Source: Micropterix aruncella (lineage: Eukaryota > Arthropoda > Insecta > Lepidoptera > Micropterigidae). Taken from it: a DNA stretch of 64,000 bases. Numbering within the stretch: the stretch's first letter is position 1; every line of letters begins with the position of its first letter. Position numbers and translations under genes: made by a program. Under the pieces are notes generated by a model. It saw nothing but the letters and a program-made list of their open reading frames with translations, did not search any database and was not told the origin of the DNA. Positions 14,428 to 25,090 of the stretch are shown in pieces. The stretch is from contig OX155980.1 in the NCBI GenBank assembly GCA_944548615.1, positions 58,204,533 through 58,268,532 on the forward strand, written 5' to 3'.

Positions 14428-14594
14428 GATTTAAGCAAATTCTAATAACGCATCTAAGCGATCGATCTATTATCGAGCGATCGGTCCATCTATTAGATTT
14501 AAGCAAATTCTAATAACGCATCTAAGCGATCGATCTATTATCGAGCGATCGATCCATCTATTAGATTTAAGCAAATTCTAATAACGCATCTACA
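14428..14594. repeat. 68-bp tandem repeat, about 2.4 units
   Basis: Units starting GATTTAAGCAAATTCTAATA begin at 14428, 14496 and 14564, a period of 68. Units 1 and 2 differ at one visible base (GATCGGTCC versus GATCGATCC); the third stops after about 30 bp. Each unit holds a GCGATCGATC/GAGCGATCG palindromic core. Confidence 0.93.
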
Positions 14595-14644
14595 TTTTAT
14601 ATCGATATTTTTACATAAAATCTAATAACAACGCATCTAATCGC

Positions 14645-15125
14645 AAATAACGCAGAGCCTCGAGACGAGACTCCATAATCAGTGCAAGTTGCCAGTTATG
14701 ACATATGATACTGAGACGTGGCCGCTACTATTGGCTCCATACACAGCTCAAATTCGCGCAACGAGCCAAGGAGAGAGCTATGCTTAGAGTTTAACTGCGT
14801 GATTTAATCCGATACGGGGAAACCCGCAGAAGAATCAAGGTCACTGGCATAGCTCGAAATATCAGCGACTTAAAATGGCAATGGGGAGGCCATTTAGCTC
14901 GGAGAACCGACAACTGTTGGGAGGGAACGGTTCTCGAATGGCGACCACGAACCGGCAGACGCCGTGTAGGACGCCCCCCCCCCCCCCTCCCACAAGATGG
15001 ACCGATGACATTGCCACGGTCGCAGGAAGTAGGTGGATGGAAGCGGCTCAAGACCGCCCGACATGGCACTCTAAGGGGGAGGTCCATGCCCAACAGTAAA
15101 CGTTTATCGGCTGATGATGATGATC
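14645..15125 (+). mobile_element. RTE-like LINE, 3' coding end with frameshifts
   Basis: Joined frames give LPVMTYDTETWPL (about 14688), then MLRV...LRDLIRYGETRRRIKV, then IARNISDLKWQWGGHLARR, WEGTVLEWRPRTGRRRVGR, and after a poly-C run PPTRWTDDIATVAGSRW and AAQDR to HAQQ-stop. This is the C-terminal part of a non-LTR reverse transcriptase very common in Lepidoptera; the closing CGGCTGATGATGATGAT tail fits the RTE group. The frame is broken by an in-frame stop in the MLRV region and by a shift at the CCCCCCC run (about 14970-14984). A second copy in the opposite orientation lies at 53158-53720. The 5' part is missing. Confidence 0.75.
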
Positions 15126-15999
15126 TAATCGCGTAAGAGAGCTTTAGGCAGATCTCGTAAAACTTGCGAGTGATTGATTTAATTTTATCGTGATCCCCGC
15201 TTTTAGGCGCAATCCCTTATCGACTGACCGCTCAAATTTTTCGGCTGAGTGAAGTGTTTAATTTGGCAGTAAGGTAAGCACATTAGACGGTGCACTGCTC
15301 CCCGTTTGCTGCCCGGCAATTACATTCGAAAATATTAACCGTCAGTAAACAAAAGTCAATAGGAGGCACATGCAGAGCCGCGCCGCTCGCCCGTCACCCG
15401 CCGCACGGAGGGTTGCTCTAATCTTAAATTTGATCGAAATCATTTCGCTTCAAATTATTTTGAGTGAATCGGGTGACTTATGAAGAAAACTTCGATATTG
15501 TCAATTCAAGTGTCGTAATATTAATAACAACGAAACATACTCGTCAACCTGATAATTTTAAGACAGAATGAATACAAATTTTATTGTAAGGCATCTATTT
15601 ATGTGTGCTATGGAAGAGATAGAGAGAGACAGGATTGTTTGAGAGTGTTTTAAAGTTTATAGTGTTCATAAAATGCTGTTCTTGCTTTGTAGGAATAAAG
15701 CTGCATTCACATCAGTGGAAAACTGATTGAAAGATAAGTGAAATATGTCATTATCCGCAGAATTGTCATTATATGCGTTTCGAATTCTGTTGAAATAAGC
15801 ATTCTGAGAATAATTTGTGCTAGATATGGAAATATGGAATAAATATCTAGCTCTAGTAGTTTTGCCAGAAATGTCAAAAGAAACTCAAGCCCATTTAGAT
15901 CTTAAAGAGTCCGCAGAAGGGATACTTCTTTATAAAAAATCGCCAATGCAAATTACTATCGAAAGAAAAATCGAAATGTCATGAAACTACTTAACATAC
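15126..15999. promoter_or_regulatory. Non-coding; candidate regulatory block at 15285-15420
   Basis: The part 15285-15420 is GC-richer than its surroundings and contains GGCAATTAC, a forkhead-like AGTAAACAAAAG and a CpG-rich CCGCGCCGCTCGCCCGTCACC stretch. The remainder is AT-rich without features. The regulatory call rests only on composition and motif words. Confidence 0.2.
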
Positions 16000-16656
16000 T
16001 GTTAGATCGAGTGGGAGTTAATGGGCCCTTGCTGAGTTGGCCACGAAAACCCATTCTGTTCAGGGTTGGTCACACTCACGGGTCAACACCCATCCGACGG
16101 CCTCCACGCATGAAGTGCGAGCCTGGGTAAGACTCTGGCCTTGGTCAGTTTCCCCTGGGAATCAAACTTCTGGCGCTCCTGAACGGTCTGCGCACCGTGC
16201 GGCGTAAGCCAATCGACTGTGCACTCTGACTAACAGTCGGGGGAGTCTGGAAGCAGTACTGTTTCCTATAGAGCGGGGGTGCGGACCTTACGGCGACTGC
16301 TCTTAAAACGACCATCGGCCATCCGATCCTGGGTGAACAGCCGGGCAAAAGACGCCGTGGTCCGCGATAGATTCGGTATACACCGTTTCACTGCTTCGTA
16401 CGGGAGAGGACCGCGCAAACGACCTCGAACTCGGAACCAATCGAGAGACCGGAGTAATCTGGTCCGCCAGGTAACATTCCTGGCCATCTCGCGGATAAGG
16501 CGTTGGCCTCTTACGGGCTTATGACGTAGCTAGATGGTGGACTGTTTTGTCCCAAGTCTTCTACGTTCACTCCAGGGAGATAGAACGACTAATCGTTAAA
16601 ACTTCCTGAGGTGACGGGCTCGCCCGTTGTAGTCGACAACCCAAGTTGTTAGATCG
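16000..16656 (+). mobile_element. 637-bp dispersed element, copy 1, with 10-bp flanking duplication
   Basis: A perfect direct repeat TGTTAGATCG (16000-16009 and 16647-16656) brackets a 637-bp GC-rich unit starting AGTGGGAGTTAATGGGCCC. Two further copies exist: 23935-24570 on the minus strand and 31318-31675 on the plus strand. Shared words include GCCAATCGACTGTGCA, CTCTTAAAACGACCA, AAGGCGTTGGCCTCTTACGG, CACTCCA(G/T)GG and GAGGTGACGGGCTCG. No terminal inverted repeats, poly-A or long open frame are evident. A 10-bp duplication without inverted ends points to a retroposed (SINE-like) unit or another non-autonomous element. It sits 80 bp upstream of the R2-superfamily fragment. Confidence 0.7.
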
Positions 16657-16737
16657 TAGTATCAGAGAGGGTGCAGATACTTAAAAGCAATATTTACTAT
16701 TATAGTTATTACGCTTAAAGTAAACTAATTGACAATC

Positions 16738-16796
16738 AATCATTTCAATCATACAATCAATCAATCATTTCAATCATACAATCATTTCAAATTCCT
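16738..16796. repeat. Short tandem repeat at the 5' junction of the R2-superfamily element
   Basis: The word AATCATTTCAATCATACAAT starts at 16738 and again at 16763, and AATCATTTCAA recurs at 16780, immediately before the element's coding sequence. Such junction repeats are seen when target-primed reverse transcription stutters during 5' truncation. Confidence 0.8.
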
Positions 16797-18222
16797 CGGC
16801 AGAAAAATCACCCATCAGGGAAAAGACGTCTCGGGCGATCATGTTATAGAGCATTTCAAAAGTTTCCTGGCGAAAATAGATGCCTTGCTAATTTCTGGCC
16901 CTCGTAAGGCCTGGATCTATGACAATTATCTAACGTCACATTTGTCATGGCCCTTTCTTATTTACGATTTTACCAAAACCCAACTGTCCCGTCTAGATGC
17001 GCTGGTGACAGCTAGTTTAAAATCCTGGCTGTCCTTAGCCAAACCAGCTGACCCCTCGACTCTCTTCAGGTCCAAACAAAATTTTGGGCTAGCGCTTAAA
17101 CTGCCCTCTCTGCTCTACGCCAACTCCAGAATAACCAAAAATTCGATTCTCTGCAATTCCAAAGATCCGGCAATATCGAAGCACGTAATAAGTGGCCGTA
17201 GTGATTCAAATGATCTACAAGCCCGCGTAGACTTCCACAAAAAGTTCCTTACTGGAATCAGCCAGAATGGCACTGGTCTGGGGTATGGCAGTACAACCAC
17301 GAGCGACGTGGACTTGAAGAAGTCTCTTTTGCGGGGAGATTACGACAGCAAGAGTATGGCTCATGCTATTGGCCTTCAATGCCAGAATGATTGGACAACA
17401 ATTGGGGACTTTTGCATTCCGCCTCCAATGCACTGGAAGGTAATGCTCTATGACTGGACGCCAGAGATGCTGAAATTTTATTTGAATGCCTTTCAGCATA
17501 CACTTCCAGACCCCAGTAACCTCGCTCGTTGGAGCTTTGCCGAGGATAGTTCTTGTCCCCTCTGTAGCAATACCCCTTGCACAGCTAGACACATTCTAGC
17601 TGGCTGCAAGGTGGCCTTAGATCAAGGACGGTACACTTACCGCCATGACAAAGTTCTCGCTGTTATTCGCGAGGTAATTAGTCTCTCAGTGGCTCGTGCC
17701 AACAAGGGTTTGACAGTATCCTCCAAACCCCCAATACAGTTTGTGCGGGATGGCTCTAAAGGCAAAAAACATTTAACTACAAAACCTTTCTCAATAATCG
17801 AGAAAGCTACAGATTGGATTCTGGAGGTTGATTCGGTCTCTAAGCAGTATAAATTCCCTGAAAGTCTCGGATGCACAGCCCTCCGTCCAGATATAACTCT
17901 TTACTCTCTATCTCGGAAGGTGGCTCTTATCGTAGAATTAACTGTTCCATGGGAATCAAATATCCCAAAAGACCACGAGTACAAATTAAATAAATACCAT
18001 GATCTCGCAAATGCCGTAACCCGGAACGGCTTCACTGTTCACCTTCACGCGGTGGAAGTTGGCGCTCGTGGCCTGCCAGCTAAATCTCTATTTCACCTCT
18101 TTAAAGATCTTGGCCTTTCCAGAAAAATAATCAACTCTTTCTTAGAAAAATTATCTAAAACTGCGATTTGCGCATCTCAAATTCTATGGCTTCGAAGGGG
18201 GAGTGAATGGGTGGCAAGGTGA
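16780..18222 (+). pseudogene. RT thumb plus restriction-like endonuclease of an R2-superfamily retrotransposon
   Basis: The frame opens at 16729 inside the junction repeat and gives 497 codons; real element sequence starts around FKFLGRKI (residue about 20), the RT motif after the catalytic palm. A thumb-like region follows (GPRKAWIYDNYLTSHLSWPF). Then comes the zinc knuckle SCPLCSNTPCTARHILAGC (about 273-291) with the GRYTYRHDKVL motif, then the nuclease core RPDITLYSLSRKVALIVELT followed by VPWE and the Lys/Tyr-bearing KLNKYH. That arrangement (C-C-H-C knuckle, RHD, PD...E) defines the nuclease of R2, NeSL and HERO elements. The YRHDK and ATxRHIL words look closest to HERO. The domain appears intact and unbroken, but the RT active site is absent. 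Neighbouring sequence shows no companion open frame. Confidence 0.8.
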
Positions 18223-18400
18223 ACGCTCACATGTGGCAAGACAGCTGTCCTAAACCTACCACAGCCGGTTCGTAAGTCCGGAATCCACTGCTCACCCCCC
18301 AGAAGTGTAAAAAAATAGTATTATGATGGGCCCGACTCCGGTCGGTGAATTCCATGGCAGCTCCGTTTGTATTTATTTATTATTATTGTTATTTAAATTC
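16780..18400 (+). mobile_element. 5'-truncated non-LTR retrotransposon with restriction-like endonuclease (R2 superfamily, HERO-like)
   Basis: The coding part from the RT thumb to the C-terminus (to the stop at 18222) is followed by about 180 bp of 3' untranslated sequence that ends in a TTTATTTATTATTATTG-rich tail. The flanks are not 28S rDNA, so this is not a canonical R2 insertion. Everything upstream of the KFLG motif is missing and is replaced by the junction repeats at 16738-16796. Confidence 0.75.
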
Positions 18401-18450
18401 TAAAATCATATTAACTATCGTAGGTATTAAAAGTTTTTTCAACATTGAGA

Positions 18451-18659
18451 CCACCAGAACCAGAGTGGCTGAAGTGACATTTTGGTGATTTTGAGTTTAA
18501 TGCAAAAATCCATATAAAAATCGTTATTTACAATTCCAGGATCGCCCAAAATTGATATCCTCAAGAAATTTTCTATGTTCGCTTAAGAGTTGCCTTTAAC
18601 TATTTTGGCCCGTATCCACAAAAATGATTTTTGCGTTTGGGCCCCTCTGGTTCTGGTGG
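18451..18659. mobile_element. 209-bp MITE with CCACCAGAACCAGAG inverted ends
   Basis: The left end CCACCAGAACCAGAG (18451-18465) is an exact inverted match to the right end (18645-18659); allowing one mismatch the arms extend to 19 bp (…TGGC versus …GGGC). No coding capacity is present. The flanks (TTGAGA on the left, CATCAG on the right) show no obvious target duplication, so superfamily is not assigned. Confidence 0.75.
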
Positions 18660-19849
18660 CATCAGTTATACTCAATTTAATGCTGTACTAGATCCAATGC
18701 GGTACTGGATTTTATGATACTGTAGTATTTCATTCGTGAGTAATTTGCATTGTCGTTTTCGATGAAGAAACTACCCATTTATCAGCCTCCTTATATCAGT
18801 TTTCTGGTGACATTTCTAAAGTTGTGCGTCGATTTAAAAAAAATAATGGCTGCCAACTGGAGCGCATATACCTATTGGTATATTAGAATAAATATTAGTA
18901 TATTAGAAAACTCATTTTGAAAATATCCACTTTTGATCAAATCCTGCCATGCAAACGGATCACGGTGCGCCGTCCGCCCGCGCCGCTGGGGCGGAGCAGG
19001 CCTCGCAATAGGGGAGAGCCACGGGGGCCAAAAGAGGATTGCGGCTTAGCGAAGAGTTTTACTGGTAATTGGTCCCAATTTAGCATCACGCCACCCTCGC
19101 ATTACATCACTAAAATCGCTCCCTAGTATCCCTTATTACGAAAAACATTCGCCCCTCCGCAGACACCGCCCACCGCCGCGTTATATAAAAAAAGTCGACT
19201 TGCGATCGATGCGACAGCGTCGACTTCGAGTCGCACAATATTCGCGCACCTATAAAGAAACTCCAATAACGATTCTAGAGTCGAATTCTCAATTCATAGG
19301 AGAGGAATGAAATATCACCGCTAATATTCAAGTAAACGGGACAACTACAAAGTGTTCAGAAATACAAGTCCTAAACAGCTAGGTAAATGAGGGATGAGAT
19401 GAGATAAATGAGTCAAGAAATAACATGTCCTATAGATATCACCAGCAAGGACCTTTATTAAGAATGAGATTGGTTAGATACCGTACTATAGATATAGTAC
19501 TATATAAACGAATAGAATTATATATTATAGTCAAATTAAATCAATAGAAATATACAATTACATCAACGAAAATGACATTATACAAATAGTCAAGATTTTT
19601 TTTAATACAACAATCCATCTCCGATAATCAAAATAAATGAAATTAGTAATGTAAATATTCATTAGTTCCTTTAAAAAAATAGAAAATTCAGTAAATCAAA
19701 GTTCTCAATAGAATAAATTGAGTTTCTTATAAGAATACTCCTGCCCAGTATCTTAAAAAAATATCTCCTACGCCTCTGTAAAAGAGGTAAGACTAATACA
19801 GGACACCATTTCTAACCTTACTTAGTCGCAATTTGAAAGGACTCAAGTC
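18660..19849. promoter_or_regulatory. Non-coding; TATA-bearing GC-rich block at 18950-19260
   Basis: A GC-rich patch (18960-19120) is followed by GCGTTATATAAAAAAAGTCG (TATA-like at about 19180) and two GTCGACTT words about 30 bp downstream. The arrangement resembles a core promoter on the plus strand, yet no open frame follows. The call is tentative. Confidence 0.2.
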
Positions 19850-20215
19850 TTGGCATGGCCTGGTCATATGAAATATAATTTTGACCCAGACAGAATTCTC
19901 TTCTTAAAAATATTCAAGCATTCAAATACTGGGTATACAGAAGGAGGCTAAAGATTTCGTGGACTGATAAAGTTCGAAACGAACTGGTACTCCAAAGGAT
20001 GGGGAAATAGTTGGAGCTACTCACGAATGTTTAACGACCGAAATTAAAATACTTCGGGCACGTTATTAAAGGCAGTAAATACCAACTTCTGCAACTTATT
20101 GTCAAGGGAAAAATGGAGGCAGTATGGAGAAGATGCCGAATTTCTTGTCTAAATAAAATTTTAAACAATGGATTGAGAGAAGCACGAATTCCTTGTTCCG
20201 GGCATCAACCTACAA
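19850..20215 (+). pseudogene. Degenerate non-LTR reverse transcriptase, C-terminal region
   Basis: Reading across small shifts gives NIQAFKYWVYRRRLKISWTD then KVRNELVLQRMGK, a stop, LELLTNV, a stop, then KLKYFGHVIKGSKYQLLQLI followed by VKGKMEAVWRRCRISCLNKI. These are the well-conserved YRRMLKISWTD, LEYLGHI and GRRR-SWL blocks that end many arthropod LINE polymerases. In-frame stops show it is dead. Related remains lie on the minus strand at 60619-61235. Confidence 0.7.
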
Positions 20216-21577
20216 ATGATATAGCTGTGATTATAAAGAACCCACGAAGAATATAAGGCGCCGGCCGGAAGAAACGAAGGCAAATTCTTTTAGAGCATAA
20301 TTGTAAAAACGCATGTATAAGCACATTCTGATAGAACTTATGTAGGCAAATTCTAGAAACGCACGTGGTCGAACGACACTTTTAGGCAAGTGCGTCGCGA
20401 TCTGCGTAATAATACCTAAATATTTTATTGCAGCCGCAGCGTGTGTAGGTGAGGATGTGCTTGTGTGATGTGTGTGAAGAAAATCTGGCACGCCGCGGCG
20501 ATTAGGATAGGAGCCAAAAACAATAGTGAGATCGTTGAAATTTCCTTCGCGCGAGAATCATTTTCGCGTGCGTGTTGACTCGCATTACTGAATGCTTACA
20601 TTATATTGAATTTATTTTTAGAATAATCTTACTGTATCGCGCTCGGTAAAAGACTGCAGTCGTCAAATACGTCGTCGGTTCCTTCTTGTGCAGCCCAGCC
20701 GGTTACAGAGGGTGCACGTCATGTCTTTGGACTGTGATTATTTATATATTTTTAATGTCCGTTATCATTTGCTGTAGTACTTCGCCGAGATTGTAACCGT
20801 TGTATCAAAAAATGTGGTATAATTAAAATAAAAACTCAAAACGAAATAAAGTTTCAAAATATTTTGTCATTCCTAGCTATACAAATTCTATTAACTAATG
20901 CGAAATGTTATGTATAACCATCGATATATATCGATGTGTATAACTTACATTTTAACATACATGTGATTTATTTTATTACCTTAGGAAAAAATCGCTAACG
21001 CTTTGGACACTCTTGTTATTGTACGTACACCTTTCGACCAGATCGTCCAATATTGCATTAATTACTTCCAAATATTTCTCTTAGTCGTTATAATTAGTAT
21101 CAATAAGACGAACAATATTTTAAATTCTAGAAGTATAATATGATACCAGCCCTATATATCGTAAATAAATACGTTGTCTGGCGAAACTTGTAATTTAATT
21201 ATCTGAATTGGGCATGTTAATCAAATTATTCTGAATTGGGCATGTTATATGCTATTACTCCAAAATAATCTCGATTTAGTTTATTTAAATTAGGTTTTTT
21301 TTTATATACCTACTTACTGCAGTTTAAAATGCCTACGGTGTATGTCCAAATGTAAAGAGAGGTGGACAACATTCTAGATTTTGCAGAAAAAGCGATAACA
21401 TTAAAAAAAACAGAATTTCACAAAACTTTAATTTTTATAATTGACAATTAGTTTTAACATAGAAAAATATTATCAATATTAATAATCATTGTCACAATTT
21501 TGGGAAAATAATTACCGAAGCGGAAAATATTTTTTCACCCAATTGAACGCGATTTGTCTATGCTTATGGGCAATCGA
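20216..21577. other. Non-coding stretch, nothing recognised
   Basis: The word TAATTATCTGAATTGGGCAT and TATTCTGAATTGGGCATGTT (21197-21247) form a local near-duplication of ATTCTGAATTGGGCATGTTA with a 30-bp spacing. No genes or transposon ends were recognised. Confidence 0.3.
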
Positions 21578-22060
21578 TTAGTCCGTTATCTGAGTAAACG
21601 TATTACAGTGCGACAAGTTCGAGATGCGAAAATTCCCAAGGCGCGCATATCGAATATCGCGCCGAGCCTCGCGCGGTACTAAACTACCTGTCCAGATCTT
21701 AATGATCACACATGTAAAAGTATACACCGGGTGTGTATCGGCGGAATCTTCACCACTTTTTGAGCGGCCTCTTCGTCTGCATTTTTTCGGTTCTTTTTCG
21801 TATCCGAAACGGGACGGGGAGCCAGTGAAAAAAGACGAACGAACGTGACACAGAAATCCGTCGGAAACATTTCGATACATCGAAATGTCACACAGCGCAC
21901 AGCGCGCCCGAGAGGGGATAAAAAATACCCGGCTGGCTTTATAGTCTGCGAGCTCGCTACAGGTACCCCTATCGCGTCTCCATCTGAATGGCCATAGCCC
22001 ACGAGGTGCGTCTTGCACTAACCGGCCGGGGTTTAATAATTCTATGCAACTTGGGCGCAA
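21578..22060 (-). other. GC-rich block with a 160-codon open frame, unknown
   Basis: The minus strand is open for 160 codons (MRPSCIELLNPGRLVQD at the start, CRRRGRSKSGEDSADTH in the middle, NFRISNLSHCNTFTQITD at the end), and a second minus-strand phase is open for 98 codons as well. The block is distinctly GC-rich within an AT-rich region. No domain is recognised, and the Arg/Cys/Ser-rich composition in two phases argues against a conserved protein. It may be an interspersed repeat or an untranslated exon. Confidence 0.3.
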
Positions 22061-23934
22061 ATCCAGCTTTTTTGTGGCTGTTGCAACCCACGGTTCATAT
22101 CACAGACGGATACTTCTTGAAGAGATGAATTGAATGCAATGTTTCCTTTGAGCAAAGCCCTGGCAGTGAACTTTGCAAAGAAGTGCTGTATCTAGCGGAT
22201 TTCCGGGAGAGCCTCGAACCCAAGACAGTGGATAGATTCTGAACTTGTGTCGCTCACCCGACCCCGTTGACTACTGCGGACAAAGAGCGCTACGGTCTGT
22301 ATTTGTTTGAACAAGGTAGGGGTTTGCGCAAGCGATAAGTCTGCGCCCCCCTCTTCGAGTTAGGACTCTGCTGGGAAGTGGCATGCGTTAGTGAGAAGTC
22401 AATGACAGATGCGGTCGAGGTCGATGTTGATATTGATTACATCAACATCATGTTGATGTACATTATTCTATTTTTTTATCCAAGAAGACTCCACGTCAAC
22501 CCTCACCAATATCTCTGACGCAATCACTATTACCACAGTATACCGAGAGAACAGTAGACGCTCTCTCGCGCGGCAGGTTATAGCGGGGATAGGGTGCGAG
22601 GGATGTGAACAGAAGGGTACGCTTTTGGTTAGCGTCTGCAAGGTTGGCGAATTTCCCAAAGGTTCAAACATCTGCGTTGGCGGAGTAGTAGACATGTGGC
22701 GGCCATATGCAGGCCTTTGTACTCGTGACGTAGCTTGCTTCGTTTTCAATTTTGTTGTAAGAGAAGCTACTGTTTAGTATAATGTGCTATTACGTTACCG
22801 CTATCTTACGCTGAAAGCATCCGGACTCTAGACGAGTTATCTACAACAGTGTCGCAAATTTTTCACTTTGCTATGGGCACAGAGTTAGGCGTTTAAGATT
22901 TTTTAAATAGTTGTTGACTTCACTAAAAACAGAATACAAATGAGGATATTATACTTCTGGGAGACAGAGCGAGCTGATGAATAAAAAATATTTATTATCA
23001 CTGGTTCTCGGTGGAAAGTATATAAATAAATACTAAGAAGACATCTAGCTGGATGGCGGACTTCACAGTCGGCTACAAGGAAGTCGAATGACTAGCAGTA
23101 CGCCTCCACCTTGAGTTCAACAGGCCTTAGGTTTTTATTATTGACGATCCACAAAGATTAGGTACTAATGGTACGCGAAACGAGCTCTCCGACTAATACG
23201 CACGCACACATCCGCGCGCTCGCGGGTCCCAAAAAAACGAACGGCACGCGGCCGCTGATCCGAGATAATGAACCGAGATCTGAGAACGTGAAACATTTGA
23301 TTCGTTTGGGATCTCTCTTAAAAGCATTTTCGGGTGTGCATGCATACACTGCATACATAGAAATGTCATATAGGGCGATCGACGCAAAACGACCACGCCA
23401 GCGGGCAGATTCCTCCGATTCAATCGATTAAATCTCGGGTCGCGGCGTTATTTATTTGATGGCGATGGGCAGGACACATCGGCAGACGGAAAGGGTGCAA
23501 ATTGTGCAAAAATACAATAGTTTTATGGTAAAATGTATAAAAAAGTGTAACTTAATATATGACATACCGCATCCTGCATAACCTCATCGGTATCAATAAA
23601 TAGAATATGTTCCCGCATCGCTGGGATGTCAACGTTAAAAGTAGATAAAAATACTCAATTTAAAAATAAATTATTCCTCCAGCCGAGACGAGACGCATCT
23701 AAACCCGCTGAACATCGATGGAATAACAGCATTAGGAGTGAAAAGAAAAAAATATATAATGGTACTACACGCCGAAAATCCGAGCTATATTTAAAAGTGA
23801 TCAGACTTGGAGGAGTTACAAATGCTAGCGTGATGGAGAAGGCACCGACAAAAACTTATTTTGATAGGATTCGTCGAATAGGGTTCGCACTGCAAAATAT
23901 ATTGATCACTTGAAAGACAAATGGAGGTCTCTAA
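22061..23934. other. Mixed-composition non-coding stretch
   Basis: The region 22440-22456 carries a TTACATCAACATCATGTTGATGTAC palindrome-like core (CATCAACATCATGTTGATG). A CpG-rich patch lies at 23190-23420. Frames there overlap on several phases and show no known motif; the word KYIDHLKDKWRSL near 23896-23935 recalls a Myb-like repeat but stands alone. Confidence 0.25.
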
Positions 23935-24570
23935 CACAACGGTCGAACCCGTCATCTCATGGAGTTACACCGGCATCAGCTCCTTATGTCTCCCATGGAG
24001 TGAATGTAAAAGACTTAGCAGATAAAAGACAATCCACTATCTAACTAGACCGACAAACCCGTAAGGCCAACGCCTTATAGCAAGGCACTGACAAGATGAA
24101 AGAGCGGGCGAACCTCGCTCCCTTACTACCAGATTTGGAAGGATTCCTCCGTTCTCCAGTCTGGTACCAGATTTGAAGTCGCTTGCGCGGCCTCTACCTG
24201 ATTTTAGCCGTAATTCAGTTTCAGCTTATCGCGGACCGTGGCGCTATTTGCCAGTCAATATTACACGGGATCGGGTGTCCAACGGATCGTTTCAAATGTG
24301 GCTGACATCAGGTTAACAATGACCCCTGCTGCTTATAAAACATAGGTGTCCAGGTTTTTCCGGTTATTCTCCAAAGTGCGCAGTCGATTGGCAATCGCCG
24401 CACGATGCACAAACCGCCCAGTATCGCCCGAGGTGTTCCTCCAGAATGGAACATCCGCTCACACCTGTCCACGACTGGGCTTACAGCCGCGGGCATGGTT
24501 CGCAGAGTCTTTTCCAGGTTAGTAACTCTTCGAGGAAGCTACGGATGGGAGCTGCAGCGTGAGTTGATAC
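23935..24570 (-). mobile_element. 637-bp dispersed element, copy 2 (minus strand)
   Basis: Read on the minus strand it shares with copy 1, in order, a CTCACG...CCCATCCG word, a GCGGCGATTGCCAATCGACTG word, AAGGCGTTGGCCTTACGGG, TAG(A/C)TAGATAGTGGA, AAGTCTTTTACATTCACTCC and GATGACGGGTTCGACCGTTG. The first 40-60 bp of copy 1 are not recognisable here. Divergence is clearly higher than would be expected for a recent insertion. Confidence 0.6.
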
Positions 24571-24804
24571 GACCCAAGACCGTAACATACAGTAGCTAAT
24601 ATGTATATAAGGGTTTTGGGTATTCTCTTCGAAGCAGACTGGTGACGTTTATGTCTATTTTAATTTTATTTTGATCTGAGTTTGTCCTTCGTGCCGTGGG
24701 GGGCTTTGCGGGATCGCACCAATCCTAAAGTCAGTGTAAGCATCCAGAGAAGCATGTCCCTCCCGATTGGATAAGTTCTGAGAGTAGCCGTGGATTCCAT
24801 TCCC

Positions 24805-25090
24805 GTTTCGCCAGTAATTTAATTACGGGTTTAGTGGGAGCGCGGCCAGAACAGTGGTCAACTTTTCCGGGAGGTCATCGGGGGGGGAGAGACGACAATC
24901 CGGCAAAGTTTCCGCAATATCCAACTTTGCGGCACCCGCGGGCTCAATAATCATTATTACTGTAACATCAATTATTATTAGTGAAAACGCACTCACGTGC
25001 GCCGTGCGGACGCAAGGTAATCTATCAAATCGGGCGTTTAGGGGAAGAATTTCGTGCGCGTCGTTGCAAGGGACGAACAACGCGTCGGAG
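24805..25090. promoter_or_regulatory. Homeodomain-motif cluster, candidate enhancer
   Basis: Within 170 bp lie TAATTTAATTA (24815-24825), CAATAATCATTATTAC (24945-24960) and ATCAATTATTATTAG (24968-24982), embedded in GC-richer DNA that has weak stop density on both strands. Dense TAAT cores of this kind are typical of insect developmental enhancers. Frames over it (85-89 codons on both strands) have no protein family match that I recognise. Confidence 0.3.

Noticed and set aside
16040..16524. Arg-rich frames on both strands as genes
   Set aside because: They fall inside copy 1 of the 637-bp repeat and are open on opposite strands at once.
22190..22230. tRNA-like B box (reverse complement of GCCTCGAACCCAAG)
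   Set aside because: No matching A box or T-arm pairing was found nearby.
23896..23935. Myb/SANT-like word KYIDHLKDKWRSL
   Set aside because: It is a single short word without the rest of the domain and adjoins a repeat boundary; chance is likely.
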